This document shows positions 17,279 through 27,182 of a stretch of 64,000 nt of DNA, in pieces (the stretch's first letter is position 1; the number at the start of each line of letters is the position of its first letter). Below the pieces are notes generated by a model that ran no database searches, was not told the DNA's origin, and saw only the letters and a list, made by a program, of their open reading frames with translations. The translations under genes and the position numbers were made by a program. Origin of the DNA: an uncultured Caryophanales bacterium (GTDB lineage: Bacteria; Bacillota_I; Bacilli_A; RFN20; CAG-826); the NCBI GenBank assembly GCA_905197045.1, contig CAJJXG010000003.1, positions 1 to 64,000 of the forward strand, read 5' to 3'.

Positions 17279-20200
17279 GCATTATTAACCTCCCATAATT
17301 CAAAATTTTGATTATACATTCTCCCTTGTTCATCAAAATAATATAAACCTTGTTTTACTCCTGTATCGTTTACATTAGTAATAAAGAACGTTTGATCTCT
17401 AACTATTTCTCCATTATTATTTGAGTAATAGTAATAATAGTGATTTCCATCATTATAAGCAAATAAGCCATAGGATACCTTAATACCATCAATGTATGTT
17501 TTATTATCTTTAATATAAACTTTTCCTTTAGAATTTATGGTGACTGCATCCTCTCTAAAAATATAACCATTTTCATCAAAGGTATAATAGCCGGAAGGCA
17601 ATAAGCCGTTTGTTGAGTCTATATAGAATGTGCCATTTTTTAATAACGCGTTATTACTCGATATGAAAATATAATAAAATAACCCGAGTTCTTCTTTTGA
17701 ACTAATTTTTAGAAAACCTTCAGTTTCAATTACCATTCCACCTTCGATGTAATAAGAATAATTGTCGATTTTATTAAAATATATTCCGCTATAAGAGTAG
17801 TCTAATAGTCCGCCTTCCAAAAATTTATAAATTGAAGTTTTAGAAGAATCTTCTCTGTTTTCAGCACGAAATAAACCGCTAGGTGTAAAATCTGAATAAT
17901 AATCTACATAATATACATCGCTTCCATTATTAGTCCATCCACCATAAATTGCAATTACAGTTAGATTCCTTGCTTCGTTTAATACGTAAGAATCACCTGG
18001 GTTAAATAATCCAACTCCTTCAATTTTCCATCTCCTTACTTTATAAATTCCATTAATAAAATTTACCTGTTCAGCTGTTGGAAATACTAAATTTTCGCCT
18101 ACTGTAAAGTTACTTTTGTACGTTTCGTTATTATAAGTATTATCGACAAAAGAAATTTCAAAAATCTTTTCATCAAATGTGCGCAACTTCCATTGAGATT
18201 CACTCAAATCAAAATAAATATTTTTGTCCGTTAAGTCGCCAACGCCATTTAAGTCAAACGTTGTATCTGATGCGTTTGGGCTTTGATTCATACTATTTCG
18301 TAACAGTAAATAAGAAACACTAATACCAACAAAATCGCCTGAATATTGGTAAGTAATCGTTTTTGAGCCAGGCATTCCGCTAAATTGAAATACTCCAGTG
18401 CCATTAGATGAAAAAACATTGGCAATATTATTATAATTCAAATCCGAAGAAGATTTTGTTGTGTAGAGTCCTGCACCTGTATTAATAGTAATAGTTCCAT
18501 TGTTATTTAAAATAGCGCTTTTTAAATCTTCGCTTGTTCTATTATATCTTTTACTAACAGCATAGCGCACGCTGTGAAAATCAACATTATTTACACAGAA
18601 TTTTTTTCCTACCCAGCTTTCCCTATCATAAAAATATATAGATGCTCCATCAGTAACATTAATAGTGGCACCTTCTTCAACAATTAGTTCAGTTCCTGGT
18701 AGTAAGCAAATATCTTTAGTTATATTTACAGTCGACCCAGAGCAAATCGTCACTGTCATATTATTATTAAATGGTAAAACAAAGTTTTCAGAATTCATAT
18801 CTAGTGGAATAAACAAAACAGTCAAGGACAACGCTATCGATGAAAAATCAGCTTCACCGCTTAATAATTTAATTTCTAAACGATCTAAATCGCCATTATA
18901 CTTTTTTTCGAGAGCAGAATTTTTGTGCAATCTAAATAGACCGCTATCGGAATCAGTTGAGCTAATGAAGGCGGTTTTAGCTGTTGCTAAGTCGCTAACA
19001 AACGACTTTTTTAAATAGGATGCAGTCGAAACATACTCAACTGAGCCATAATTCATTATTAGCCTCGCCTCAATGTTTTGTATATAATAATTATTAAAAT
19101 AAAAAACTTTTTCATTGTTATTTAGCATTGATAAACTTGTATCTCCGCCCCTAAAATCAGAAATTTGAAAAAACTCATATATCTCAGATCCGTTAAGAGC
19201 TTCAACTAATCCTGCACCTGTAATATATCCATAACAATATAATTTTCCACCACCATTTATCGTGATTTTAGAAGAACTATTCAGTAAATGTATCTTCCCA
19301 TATGCTTTCGAAGGAGCGCCATTATAAGGCATTTGCCCGCAAGCAGTAGAGTCAACATATATAAATCCACCACTTTCAACAACAATCTCCGTATAAGATG
19401 GTATTTGTAATTCGATATAACATTTTGGTATAACATAACCGGTCTCATAGAAAACTGATTCCCCATCTGTATGCATAGTTTTATCACCACTATTATCATC
19501 TGGAATATATAATGTTACTCCATCAGGTATAGTATAAATTTTATTTTTTTCTGTTGTACCACCTTCAATTAAGCCACCTTTATTAAGCAAAATTATTTTA
19601 TCATTGCTCTGTTCTGCACTTTCAATTGCATCATCTAAATAATAATATAAGTATCCGTTATTTGAGAAAATGGCGGCAGAATCAGAGTAAAATATTGCTT
19701 CTATTGTTGTACCAATATCTAAAGTAGTACTAATTTCAGGTTCACTTGAATAAAACGCTCCATTAAAATTCCAGTTAGCAAAACTAAAACCTTCATAGGC
19801 GTTCGCTTTTAAGGTAATATTAGTCCCTGACAAAACCTCAATTTCTCTTTCTTCATTTATTTCAAGCGTTTCACTATTATAAAAAATAGTATAAGTGCCA
19901 CTAATTGGTTTTTTTAAAGTTACAGTAATGTTTGCATCTCTTAATGTGCATTTGAATTCTGAAACATCAATCGTTGTTGTTATTTTTCCTTCACCACTCT
20001 TGATATAAAAAGTAATTGAGTCGCCTTTTTTTATTTCACTTTCATATTTACCCGTACCATCACTTTTTTGTTCATTGTTAATTTTACATTCTCCACCATT
20101 TAGTTGAATTTTGTAATCAAAAGCTACAATCGCATCATCTTCCCCTTCATAAGTAAGAGTTAAAGTTCCACTATGTGATTTACTACTACTGCAGGCTCCT

Positions 20201-20439
20201 TTCTCACCTGTTACACTCCCTGAAAACTTTCTATATTCGAATTTCCAAGTTGTAAATTCTGTATCACCTGATTCTTTAATATCTAGATGCATCTCTTCCT
20301 TACCAAAAAGTTCAGGTGTCACAGTAGAACTTTTACTTAAACTAAAAGCACTAAAAGTGATTGTTCCAACGAACAAAAAGATAGATAAAAGAATCAAAAT
20401 AAATTTATTGTTAAATATTTTCTTTAATATTTTTTTCAT
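17275..20439 (-). CDS. Large secreted surface protein with InlB-like and choline-binding-like repeats
   Basis: This 1054-aa protein has one N-terminal TM/signal segment (about 12-33, ending TITFSAFSLSK). Two InlB-type beta-grasp stretches are visible: GFSFANWNFNG near 220, and FTVGENLVFPT to LTVIAIYGGW in the second half. The middle is rich in short beta strands and Asn/Ser, suggestive of a beta-helix. The last 250 residues carry imperfect aromatic-Gly repeats (GLFAYNDGNHYYYYYSN, GLLPSGYYTFDENGYIF, GLYYFDEQGRMYNQN) like choline/cell-wall-binding repeats, probably the surface attachment part. It ends in TGA. It overlaps the Lgt-like gene upstream and the small secreted gene downstream. Confidence 0.75.
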   Translation of the reverse strand: MKKILKKIFNNKFILILLSIFLFVGTITFSAFSLSKSSTVTPELFGKEEMHLDIKESGDTEFTTWKFEYRKFSGSVTGEKGACSSSKSHSGTLTLTYEGEDDAIVAFDYKIQLNGGECKINNEQKSDGTGKYESEIKKGDSITFYIKSGEGKITTTIDVSEFKCTLRDANITVTLKKPISGTYTIFYNSETLEINEEREIEVLSGTNITLKANAYEGFSFANWNFNGAFYSSEPEISTTLDIGTTIEAIFYSDSAAIFSNNGYLYYYLDDAIESAEQSNDKIILLNKGGLIEGGTTEKNKIYTIPDGVTLYIPDDNSGDKTMHTDGESVFYETGYVIPKCYIELQIPSYTEIVVESGGFIYVDSTACGQMPYNGAPSKAYGKIHLLNSSSKITINGGGKLYCYGYITGAGLVEALNGSEIYEFFQISDFRGGDTSLSMLNNNEKVFYFNNYYIQNIEARLIMNYGSVEYVSTASYLKKSFVSDLATAKTAFISSTDSDSGLFRLHKNSALEKKYNGDLDRLEIKLLSGEADFSSIALSLTVLFIPLDMNSENFVLPFNNNMTVTICSGSTVNITKDICLLPGTELIVEEGATINVTDGASIYFYDRESWVGKKFCVNNVDFHSVRYAVSKRYNRTSEDLKSAILNNNGTITINTGAGLYTTKSSSDLNYNNIANVFSSNGTGVFQFSGMPGSKTITYQYSGDFVGISVSYLLLRNSMNQSPNASDTTFDLNGVGDLTDKNIYFDLSESQWKLRTFDEKIFEISFVDNTYNNETYKSNFTVGENLVFPTAEQVNFINGIYKVRRWKIEGVGLFNPGDSYVLNEARNLTVIAIYGGWTNNGSDVYYVDYYSDFTPSGLFRAENREDSSKTSIYKFLEGGLLDYSYSGIYFNKIDNYSYYIEGGMVIETEGFLKISSKEELGLFYYIFISSNNALLKNGTFYIDSTNGLLPSGYYTFDENGYIFREDAVTINSKGKVYIKDNKTYIDGIKVSYGLFAYNDGNHYYYYYSNNNGEIVRDQTFFITNVNDTGVKQGLYYFDEQGRMYNQNFELWEVNNA

Positions 20440-21112
20440 TGCTTTTACCTCTTAAACGCCAGCACAAAAATAGAGCTATGCAACCAACTGCAATTGAAAC
20501 AATTGACCATATATGACCGATATGAAACACGCTATTAGCACTGGATTCACGCATAAATTCAATAATAAATCTAAAAATACCGTATGATAACATGTAAATA
20601 GGATAAACATATCCGCTCGTTTTATTTTTATATATTTTGTCAGCGGTTATAATAATAAAAATTAAATAAAACAATAGTTCTAATTCTCTTGTAGGGACTC
20701 TAAAATTAGTATTGCCGATCAAAATACCTTGACAGCATCCAGAAATTAAACAATTTATACGTGCGAAAAATAAGGTAGATATCAAAGAAATTGTAAAAAT
20801 ATCAAAACTTCTAGAAATAGATATTTTCCTTATAAAACTATACAAAAAGTAAACAATTGGCATAAAGAATACACCACCATATAAAGAAATATTTCCTAAA
20901 TTTTCAATGTTAAAGCCACTTTCTGCAAAGCCAAAAAAGGCGACAAAAATTAGACCAATTATAGTATGAAAAATAGAAAAAATTATTGCGATTAATACAT
21001 TCATTTTTAAAGCTTTTTTATTTAAAAAAAGCCGCACAAAATCTACTGTTGTCGCAACTAACAACAATATCATCAAAATATAATGAGAAACAATAAATTC
21101 TATAACCGCCAT
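20411..21112 (-). CDS. Lgt-like prolipoprotein diacylglyceryl transferase paralog
   Basis: This 233-aa polytopic membrane protein has about seven TM segments. The Lgt landmarks are present: SLYGGVFFMPIVY (H/GG region), ARINCLISGCCQG (Arg and Asn of the active site, here with a CC pair), and YGIFRFIIEFMRE, matching the Y-G-x-x-R-F-x-x-E-x-x-R signature. True Lgt attaches diacylglycerol to the lipobox Cys of prolipoproteins. The gene directly follows a lipoprotein gene (14 bp), so a dedicated maturase is plausible. The ATG at 21112 is preferred to a TTG at 21145. The gene overlaps the 1054-aa surface protein gene by 29 nt. Confidence 0.75.
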   Translation of the reverse strand: MAVIEFIVSHYILMILLLVATTVDFVRLFLNKKALKMNVLIAIIFSIFHTIIGLIFVAFFGFAESGFNIENLGNISLYGGVFFMPIVYFLYSFIRKISISRSFDIFTISLISTLFFARINCLISGCCQGILIGNTNFRVPTRELELLFYLIFIIITADKIYKNKTSGYVYPIYMLSYGIFRFIIEFMRESSANSVFHIGHIWSIVSIAVGCIALFLCWRLRGKSNEKNIKENI

Positions 21113-21126
21113 TTTAAACCTATATC

Positions 21127-22227
21127 TTAAGCATTCTTTATCCAATTAGCGTATAACGTTATATCACATGTAACAGGCGTTAATTTTGTAAAATGTCCAG
21201 AATTTGCGTTAATTTCTGCATCAGTCCACCACCCATTAAATGTATAACCATCTTTAACAACTTTTAATTCAGCAATATCAAAATCAATAAAAGACCCTTC
21301 TTCATAAGAAAGTTGTCTTGTGTTTCCTGAAGGGGTTGATTCTGAAGTCCAATCCCATTCGCCACCATTTTTATCAAAAGTAACTTTAAAAGTCTGTTTG
21401 TTAGTTTCACTTTCATCTAAACTAAAAAGTAATAACCAACTACCACTAGTTTTCATATAAAAGGATTTAGATGATGTATCGATATAATAATCACCATCAC
21501 TCCCTAAAGTAGCAGCTGGGCTAGTCGCTCCAGAAAACCATCTATTTGTACTAGGCTTAGCAAATTGAACCTCTTCACTAGTTCCATCTGAATAATGAAC
21601 TCTAATGACATAGTTATTACCTATATCGGTTAAAGTTTCAATGTATTCAATTCCTCTACCATCTTTTCCAAGTTTAATATCAGCGCTTAAAGTTGTATCA
21701 TCATCAAATGTTAAAGTGATTGTTGTATATCCCGATTCATCATTAGTTGTAGCTTCGACTTTTATAATATTTTTGGCATCTTCGCCTTTTTGAATTGGAA
21801 AAGGTCCAAATTTAGTCCCATCAGTCATTTCAAAAACAAGTTCATAGTTACCATCTTCTTTTTGATCACAAGTTACATTCGAAACACCCTTACCATCGTC
21901 ACCTTTTACAATTGGTAATGACAACTCAGTTGGCGACATATTTTCATCTGTATAATAAATCTTTAAATTAACTGACGTATCACCATTTAAAGAATGTTCT
22001 ATGCGATCAATTCCAACTCCTTTTGGAATAGTGACTTCAACTGGCGCATATTCATCGCTATCAAATTCAACAGTTATAATAGTGTTTCCCGACTCATCTT
22101 GTTTAGAAGAAATATCAGTAATTAAAGCTCCAGATTCCCCGCCAAAAAAGGAAGCACAAGATGAAATTGTTATAGAAAACGCAACCATTGATGTTAATAA
22201 TAAATATCGTAAAAACCTTTTCTTCAT
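21127..22227 (-). CDS. Surface lipoprotein with G-x-D-G repeats and a C-terminal InlB B-repeat
   Basis: This 366-aa protein has a signal peptide with lipobox ITISSC (Cys24). Three related beta modules of about 60-70 aa each contain a G-[DEK]-D-[GA] turn (KGDDGKGVSNV, KGEDAKNIIKV, GKDGRGIEYIE), typical of surface and tail-fibre-like repeats. The C-terminus (FKVTFDKNGGEWDW, GYTFNGWWTDAEIN, CDITLYANW) is a clear Listeria/Bacteroides-type InlB repeat. It is anchored on the outer face of the membrane. It sits between the 829-aa surface gene and the Lgt-like gene. Confidence 0.82.
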   Translation of the reverse strand: MKKRFLRYLLLTSMVAFSITISSCASFFGGESGALITDISSKQDESGNTIITVEFDSDEYAPVEVTIPKGVGIDRIEHSLNGDTSVNLKIYYTDENMSPTELSLPIVKGDDGKGVSNVTCDQKEDGNYELVFEMTDGTKFGPFPIQKGEDAKNIIKVEATTNDESGYTTITLTFDDDTTLSADIKLGKDGRGIEYIETLTDIGNNYVIRVHYSDGTSEEVQFAKPSTNRWFSGATSPAATLGSDGDYYIDTSSKSFYMKTSGSWLLLFSLDESETNKQTFKVTFDKNGGEWDWTSESTPSGNTRQLSYEEGSFIDFDIAELKVVKDGYTFNGWWTDAEINANSGHFTKLTPVTCDITLYANWIKNA

Positions 22228-22253
22228 AATATTACCTCATGCTTTAATTCTTT

Positions 22254-24743
22254 TTAATTGACCGCCGAATTTAAAATATCGCTTGGTGGAACACTTCCGC
22301 TTTGATTAACAATAAAATTAAATGGATTAAATCCAATTGCAAATAAAACGCATTTAGATAGGATGCTTGGTATCATTCCAAAATCACCTTCCCCACTAAT
22401 TGATACATATTTATTAAAATTACTTAAAATGTCAACATTAACTTTTTGACCAGCATCTCCGACAATAATACTATTTCTTTCATCAACAAGGTCAGATAGA
22501 TTTAATCCGCCACCATAATAAGCTACCATTGTGTTAATCCAAGGGTTACCTTTTTCATCTTTATAACTATAAGCATTTGTTAAATCTTTTAAAATTGCTT
22601 TAAGAGGAAAGAATTGATCAATTCCAAGTTCCATTTCTGTCTCATGGGATTCAAGAAATAAACTTAATCTTTCTTCGATAAGATTAGTTAAATCAATATC
22701 ATCAATCTTTTTCCGATCGTTAAAACTTGTATCACCTTTTAATGTTATTTTTACAGGCCATGAAGTTCCGCCAATCTTATTAGGCAAAACACTTGAAAGG
22801 ACATCACCTAAAGCCCTTTTAACTGTATAGCTTAATCCGTTATATAAGAATGGTCCGTTAAACATAGTTTCAAAAGCGATTGAGAATATTCCACTTTCAG
22901 AAAAATCAGTATCATTAATCGTAATTTGAGCAGCATAGATTTTATTCCCACTTGCATCATAGTAAGAAGATGAGTTATCTAAACTAGATTGCATATTTAA
23001 AAGCGCTTTGTTTAATTCACTTCCACTAACATTAGCAAATTCACCATCGTAAAACGTATTTGCAAAGCTTCCTAAATCTAAGAAGCTTTCTAGATATGCG
23101 TTAGCGCTATTTACACTCTTATTTTCGAGATTAAAGAAATCTTTAAAACTAGAAGTTTGACCGTTAATGTTAACTGAAGTATTTTCATCAACTTTATTAA
23201 CTTTATTACTTCCAACCATTAAGTTAAACTCACCACTTCTTCTTAAAATTGAGTTAGATAAAGTAAGTTTATCAGCATCAAATGCTCTAACTAAGTTTTT
23301 CCCAAGTTTAATCTCACTATTTTTAATAGTGTTATTGACACCATCCACTTCAACAACTGTTCCGATATAAGAATAATTTCTTTTGCTGGAATTATCGTCA
23401 ATATTTTGAATTTTTAAATCATTTAAAGTGATGTTATCTCCATCAAGCATCATTCCAACATTATCTTGACCAAAGGCTCTAACTACCTCAAGTTTCGAGT
23501 TGCCAATTGTGACATAGGATAAAGGACCAAAGAAATAGTCAAGTTCTTTATCAGGATATAATTTCTTAACTTCTGAATTAATTTCACCATGATTAGGGAA
23601 GCAAAGATTATTCATATTGATTGAATATCCGTTTCCATAAAAATCTTTTTGAACTCTTAAACCAACTTTTATATCGGTATCTAATGGTGAATCAGGATTA
23701 GCTTCATTATAGGCATCAGCAAATTCGTGACTATAACTTGTTTCCGTTACATAAAGTTCATTAGCAAAATTAAAGTTAGGCACGCCGTTTTTATCATATC
23801 CAATGATATTTCCAAAAAGTTCAATATTTGCTTCAGGATCTTTTCTTGATAAAGTTGCATCAGGAATAAAAGTGATTGCTCCTTGATTTGCTCCGATATC
23901 AAAATCAGTTCCGTTATATACTTCTCTAGCGCTGCCTAAATTAGTTTGCATAACACTTATTTCACCATTTTGAGAATAGTTTGTAGTTAATAGCAAATCG
24001 TTATAACTATATATATTGACGCCATTTGGTACGACATTAAATGTGTAAGAATTTTTGATGTATGGTTTCTCAACGCTTTCTAAAACAAGAGTAGCTGTTG
24101 TTTCACTCGCATCATTAATTGTAACTACGTTATTTTCAAAGGAGATATTGTCACTTGATTCATCAGACATTCTAACCGCTTGATTTGAAATATTATCTCC
24201 GTAAACCTGCGTTTTTATTTCAAAACTGGCTTTTTCTTTAACGAGTCCACCCATCTCATTTTTAGATGAATCGCTAACATCAAATTCGCCAAAATATCTA
24301 ACGCTTTCAATAGGATTGTCAGCTCTTTTTCTAATTGGATTAATAGTTATCGTTCCATTTTCATAAACAATTACATTTAAATACTTTTTGACATTCCCAT
24401 TTTCAGTTCGACAAACAATTGTCGCATTGCCTTCTTTTTTGGTATATAAATAATAATCTCCATTTTCATCTTGCCTAATTTCAACAACATCTTCCCCTTC
24501 AACGACTTCCCAAACAAGTTCATTTCCCGGACGAATAATTAAATTAGCGTTATTGATCTCCGGTTCAGCTACAAGTTTATAGCCTTCCGTAGAAATTTTA
24601 AAAGCCTCGGTATCTTGATAAGCCCAAGTAATCCTACTTATATCACTAGCGACCGTGATATTAAGTAAAACCACGCTAACAAAAGAAATTAATCCAATAA
24701 TAAAAGGAATAATTAATAAGACGATAAGAGTTTTCTTTTTCAT
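22254..24743 (-). CDS. Large membrane-anchored surface protein next to the ABC exporter
   Basis: This 829-aa protein has one N-terminal TM helix (about 5-32) without a lipobox. Residues about 50-130 resemble a bacterial Ig-like (Big) domain (LVWEVVEGEDVVEI, GNATIVCRTENG). A second Ig-like region follows, then a segment with NSEIKLGKNLVRAF and SNSILRRSGEFNLMVGSN that looks like right-handed beta-helix turns. The last 250 aa are mixed alpha/beta with no recognised family. It starts 1 bp after the ABC permease gene. It may be the substrate or an extracytoplasmic partner of that exporter. Confidence 0.7.
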   Translation of the reverse strand: MKKKTLIVLLIIPFIIGLISFVSVVLLNITVASDISRITWAYQDTEAFKISTEGYKLVAEPEINNANLIIRPGNELVWEVVEGEDVVEIRQDENGDYYLYTKKEGNATIVCRTENGNVKKYLNVIVYENGTITINPIRKRADNPIESVRYFGEFDVSDSSKNEMGGLVKEKASFEIKTQVYGDNISNQAVRMSDESSDNISFENNVVTINDASETTATLVLESVEKPYIKNSYTFNVVPNGVNIYSYNDLLLTTNYSQNGEISVMQTNLGSAREVYNGTDFDIGANQGAITFIPDATLSRKDPEANIELFGNIIGYDKNGVPNFNFANELYVTETSYSHEFADAYNEANPDSPLDTDIKVGLRVQKDFYGNGYSINMNNLCFPNHGEINSEVKKLYPDKELDYFFGPLSYVTIGNSKLEVVRAFGQDNVGMMLDGDNITLNDLKIQNIDDNSSKRNYSYIGTVVEVDGVNNTIKNSEIKLGKNLVRAFDADKLTLSNSILRRSGEFNLMVGSNKVNKVDENTSVNINGQTSSFKDFFNLENKSVNSANAYLESFLDLGSFANTFYDGEFANVSGSELNKALLNMQSSLDNSSSYYDASGNKIYAAQITINDTDFSESGIFSIAFETMFNGPFLYNGLSYTVKRALGDVLSSVLPNKIGGTSWPVKITLKGDTSFNDRKKIDDIDLTNLIEERLSLFLESHETEMELGIDQFFPLKAILKDLTNAYSYKDEKGNPWINTMVAYYGGGLNLSDLVDERNSIIVGDAGQKVNVDILSNFNKYVSISGEGDFGMIPSILSKCVLFAIGFNPFNFIVNQSGSVPPSDILNSAVN

Positions 24744-24744
24744 A

Positions 24745-26358
24745 TTAATTAACCTCCATTAAATTAAATAGTCTTTTAATTCGCATATTAATTTTAATAA
24801 ATAAAGGAGCGAGTAGTCCTCCAGTTATTAAAATTTCTAAGATATAGATTAAAGCAACTGGGCAAGAGACAAAGCTTAAAAGGAAATGTAAAGCCAAGAT
24901 AAATAAAGGATAAACGATAGAAATTAAACTTGTAAGATAAGAAAGCTTATATTTAATATTAGAATTTTTATCGTGCATATCAACTAAAATACCAAATACG
25001 TTTGTAAAAACGATTAAAGCTAGACCTAATACTAAACTAACTAAGAAAATGTACCAGTTTATGGTGCTAGTTGAAATTAAAACAATTTCACTGATTAATA
25101 AAGACGCGCTTGATAAAGAAATAGGAGCGATGAGTTTAATTGCCATCTGTTTAAATGGGTCGATAGGAAGATATTTCACAATTTGAATCGCTTTTTCTTC
25201 GCGCGATACACTTAATGATGCATTAGCGTTAATGACCGAGATAAATAAAAGAATAAGCGCAAGATTAAGTCCATTAATAAGTTCAGGGAAATAAACCGCA
25301 TATATTCTTAAATTATCGTAGATAATTGAATTGAGCGAATTAATAACGACAAAGGATAAAAATGGCATCATGATAAGTAAGCCAGTATAAGAAAAGATAT
25401 ATGAATTATCTTTAAATAGCATGACAAATTCTTTTTTAATTAAGGCTTTAGATACCGAAAGGACCTTAATTTCTTTTTGCTTTTTAGAGGAGCTTGAAGT
25501 TTTATAGTAATCAAGTTTATTCATCTTGTTATAAAAATAGCTTGATAAATTGATCCCAATTATAAAGAAAATAACGAGCATTCCTAGATAAATTGAGACC
25601 GCACTAAGTGCGTTACCGCCATTTACTATAACATCTAAAATATTAGAAATTGGGACAAGAAAAACGGAAATATTATGAAGTCCATTAACAAAGTCGCTAG
25701 AAAAAACTCCGCCAAAAGAAGAATCATTTAAAGCGGTTAAAAAGAGGTCTAAAACATATTTATAAGCAAAGCAAAGCAAAATAACGACGATACTAGCTAA
25801 AACAAATTGGGCAATATCGTATTTTTTTAAGAAGTTATATAGATATTCAAAAGGTACAACAAGAGTTAAAGATATCGATATTGTAATAAGCGACATCATG
25901 AGCGGATAAACAAGCGAAAAAACATAAAAATAAGGAATTAGTTCTTTCGTGGCGCCAAAACATATTAAAAGTGGCGTTGAAATACAAAGGTTAAGTATAA
26001 CCTGCTCAAAAAATAAATAGAAAAGCTTTGAAAAGATGATTTCGCCGCTTGAAATAGGAAGAGGGAGTAAAATTGAAGAATCCTTTTTATCAAATAAAAG
26101 TTTACGTAAAACAAATAGTGAATTAACAATTGATACGATAAACATGATAAAAAGGAAAAGAATCAAAAAGTCGAAGATTCCATAGCTAGAATATTCATCG
26201 ATTTTCTCATTAAGCGCTAAAAAGATAAAGCATTCAAGCGCAATAAAAAGTCCGATAAATATCGCTTTTATCACCCGCATTAGATACTTTTGCCATTTAT
26301 ATTTATAGCTAGAAGTATCGTGAAGTAATGTTTCTTTTCTAACTAGATCAAATACCAT
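24745..26358 (-). CDS. ABC-2-type exporter permease
   Basis: This 537-aa protein has about 12-14 hydrophobic segments. It contains SREEKAIQIVKYLPIDPFKQ, a cytoplasmic motif common in ABC-2 permeases of the YhaP/multidrug type, and KKDSSILLPLPISSGEI in the first half. It starts 6 bp after the ATP-binding protein gene and is followed 1 bp later by the 829-aa surface gene. The substrate is unknown. By context it exports something needed for the surface structure. Confidence 0.8.
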   Translation of the reverse strand: MVFDLVRKETLLHDTSSYKYKWQKYLMRVIKAIFIGLFIALECFIFLALNEKIDEYSSYGIFDFLILFLFIMFIVSIVNSLFVLRKLLFDKKDSSILLPLPISSGEIIFSKLFYLFFEQVILNLCISTPLLICFGATKELIPYFYVFSLVYPLMMSLITISISLTLVVPFEYLYNFLKKYDIAQFVLASIVVILLCFAYKYVLDLFLTALNDSSFGGVFSSDFVNGLHNISVFLVPISNILDVIVNGGNALSAVSIYLGMLVIFFIIGINLSSYFYNKMNKLDYYKTSSSSKKQKEIKVLSVSKALIKKEFVMLFKDNSYIFSYTGLLIMMPFLSFVVINSLNSIIYDNLRIYAVYFPELINGLNLALILLFISVINANASLSVSREEKAIQIVKYLPIDPFKQMAIKLIAPISLSSASLLISEIVLISTSTINWYIFLVSLVLGLALIVFTNVFGILVDMHDKNSNIKYKLSYLTSLISIVYPLFILALHFLLSFVSCPVALIYILEILITGGLLAPLFIKINMRIKRLFNLMEVN

Positions 26359-26364
26359 AAACTT

Positions 26365-27180
26365 CTACTCTTCTTCTCCATAAATCTTAAAGAAAATCTT
26401 GGAAAGATCTCTTCTTTTAAGTGGCTCTTTCTTAAAATCAAGAAGTGTTTCAATTTTTCCATCATTAATAATTGCGACTCGGTCGCAAACTTTTGAAACG
26501 AGTTCAATGTTGTGAGAGGTAATAAATACGGTTCTACCATGAACTGCAAATTCTTTGATCATGCGAAGTAAAACTTCATAAACCATGATGTCAAGACCGA
26601 CCGTAGGTTCATCTAAAATCCAAACCTTAGGGTTATGAATTAAAGAAGCCATTAAGCAAACTTTTTGTTTCATGCCGTGTGAATATTCGCGAATTTTACG
26701 GTCCATGTCTTTTGGTGACATACCAAACTTTTTAATTAAAAAGTTGTAGTTATTGTTAAAAGAAGATTGAATCATTCCATAACTTGAAGCGACAAATTGA
26801 AGATATTCGTTTCCACTCATCATCTCATAAGTTACAGGCTCACTTGGTACATATCCGATAAGATTTTTAGCTTTTAAAGGATCTTTTTTATTGTCAGTAT
26901 CAAGAATTAAAATCTCTCCACTATCGTAATCTTTTAAACCAACTATACAATCGATAGTTGTTGATTTACCAATGCCATTTTTTCCAATAAAGCCATACAC
27001 TTCGCCTTTTTTGACGTTAACATTTAAGCCTTTTAAGACATCCTTTTTGCCATACGATTTATATAAATCCTTAATTTGAATAGCATATTCGATTTGCTTA
27101 ACTTCAGGAAGCTCTTCGTTAATGTCAAAGATGGTCTCTTCTTGATTTTGCTTATTTTCATTTAAGTTTTTTTCTTCCAT
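26365..27180 (-). CDS. ABC exporter ATP-binding protein
   Basis: This 271-aa protein has Walker A GKNGIGKST (66-74), a Q-loop region, a signature with an unusual YSHGMKQKVCLMASL (SHGMKQK in place of LSGGQ, as in many ABC-2 exporters), Walker B VWILDEPTVGLD and the H-loop FITSHN. An N-terminal acidic tail of about 30 aa precedes the domain. It pairs with the ABC-2 permease directly downstream. GGAGG lies just before the start. Confidence 0.9.
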   Translation of the reverse strand: MEEKNLNENKQNQEETIFDINEELPEVKQIEYAIQIKDLYKSYGKKDVLKGLNVNVKKGEVYGFIGKNGIGKSTTIDCIVGLKDYDSGEILILDTDNKKDPLKAKNLIGYVPSEPVTYEMMSGNEYLQFVASSYGMIQSSFNNNYNFLIKKFGMSPKDMDRKIREYSHGMKQKVCLMASLIHNPKVWILDEPTVGLDIMVYEVLLRMIKEFAVHGRTVFITSHNIELVSKVCDRVAIINDGKIETLLDFKKEPLKRRDLSKIFFKIYGEEE

Positions 27181-27182
27181 TA

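Noticed and set aside
19281..19499. Overlapping 72-aa frame inside the 1054-aa gene, and similar antisense or out-of-frame stretches elsewhere
   Set aside because: They lie entirely within well-supported genes, lack ribosome binding sites and have no recognisable features.
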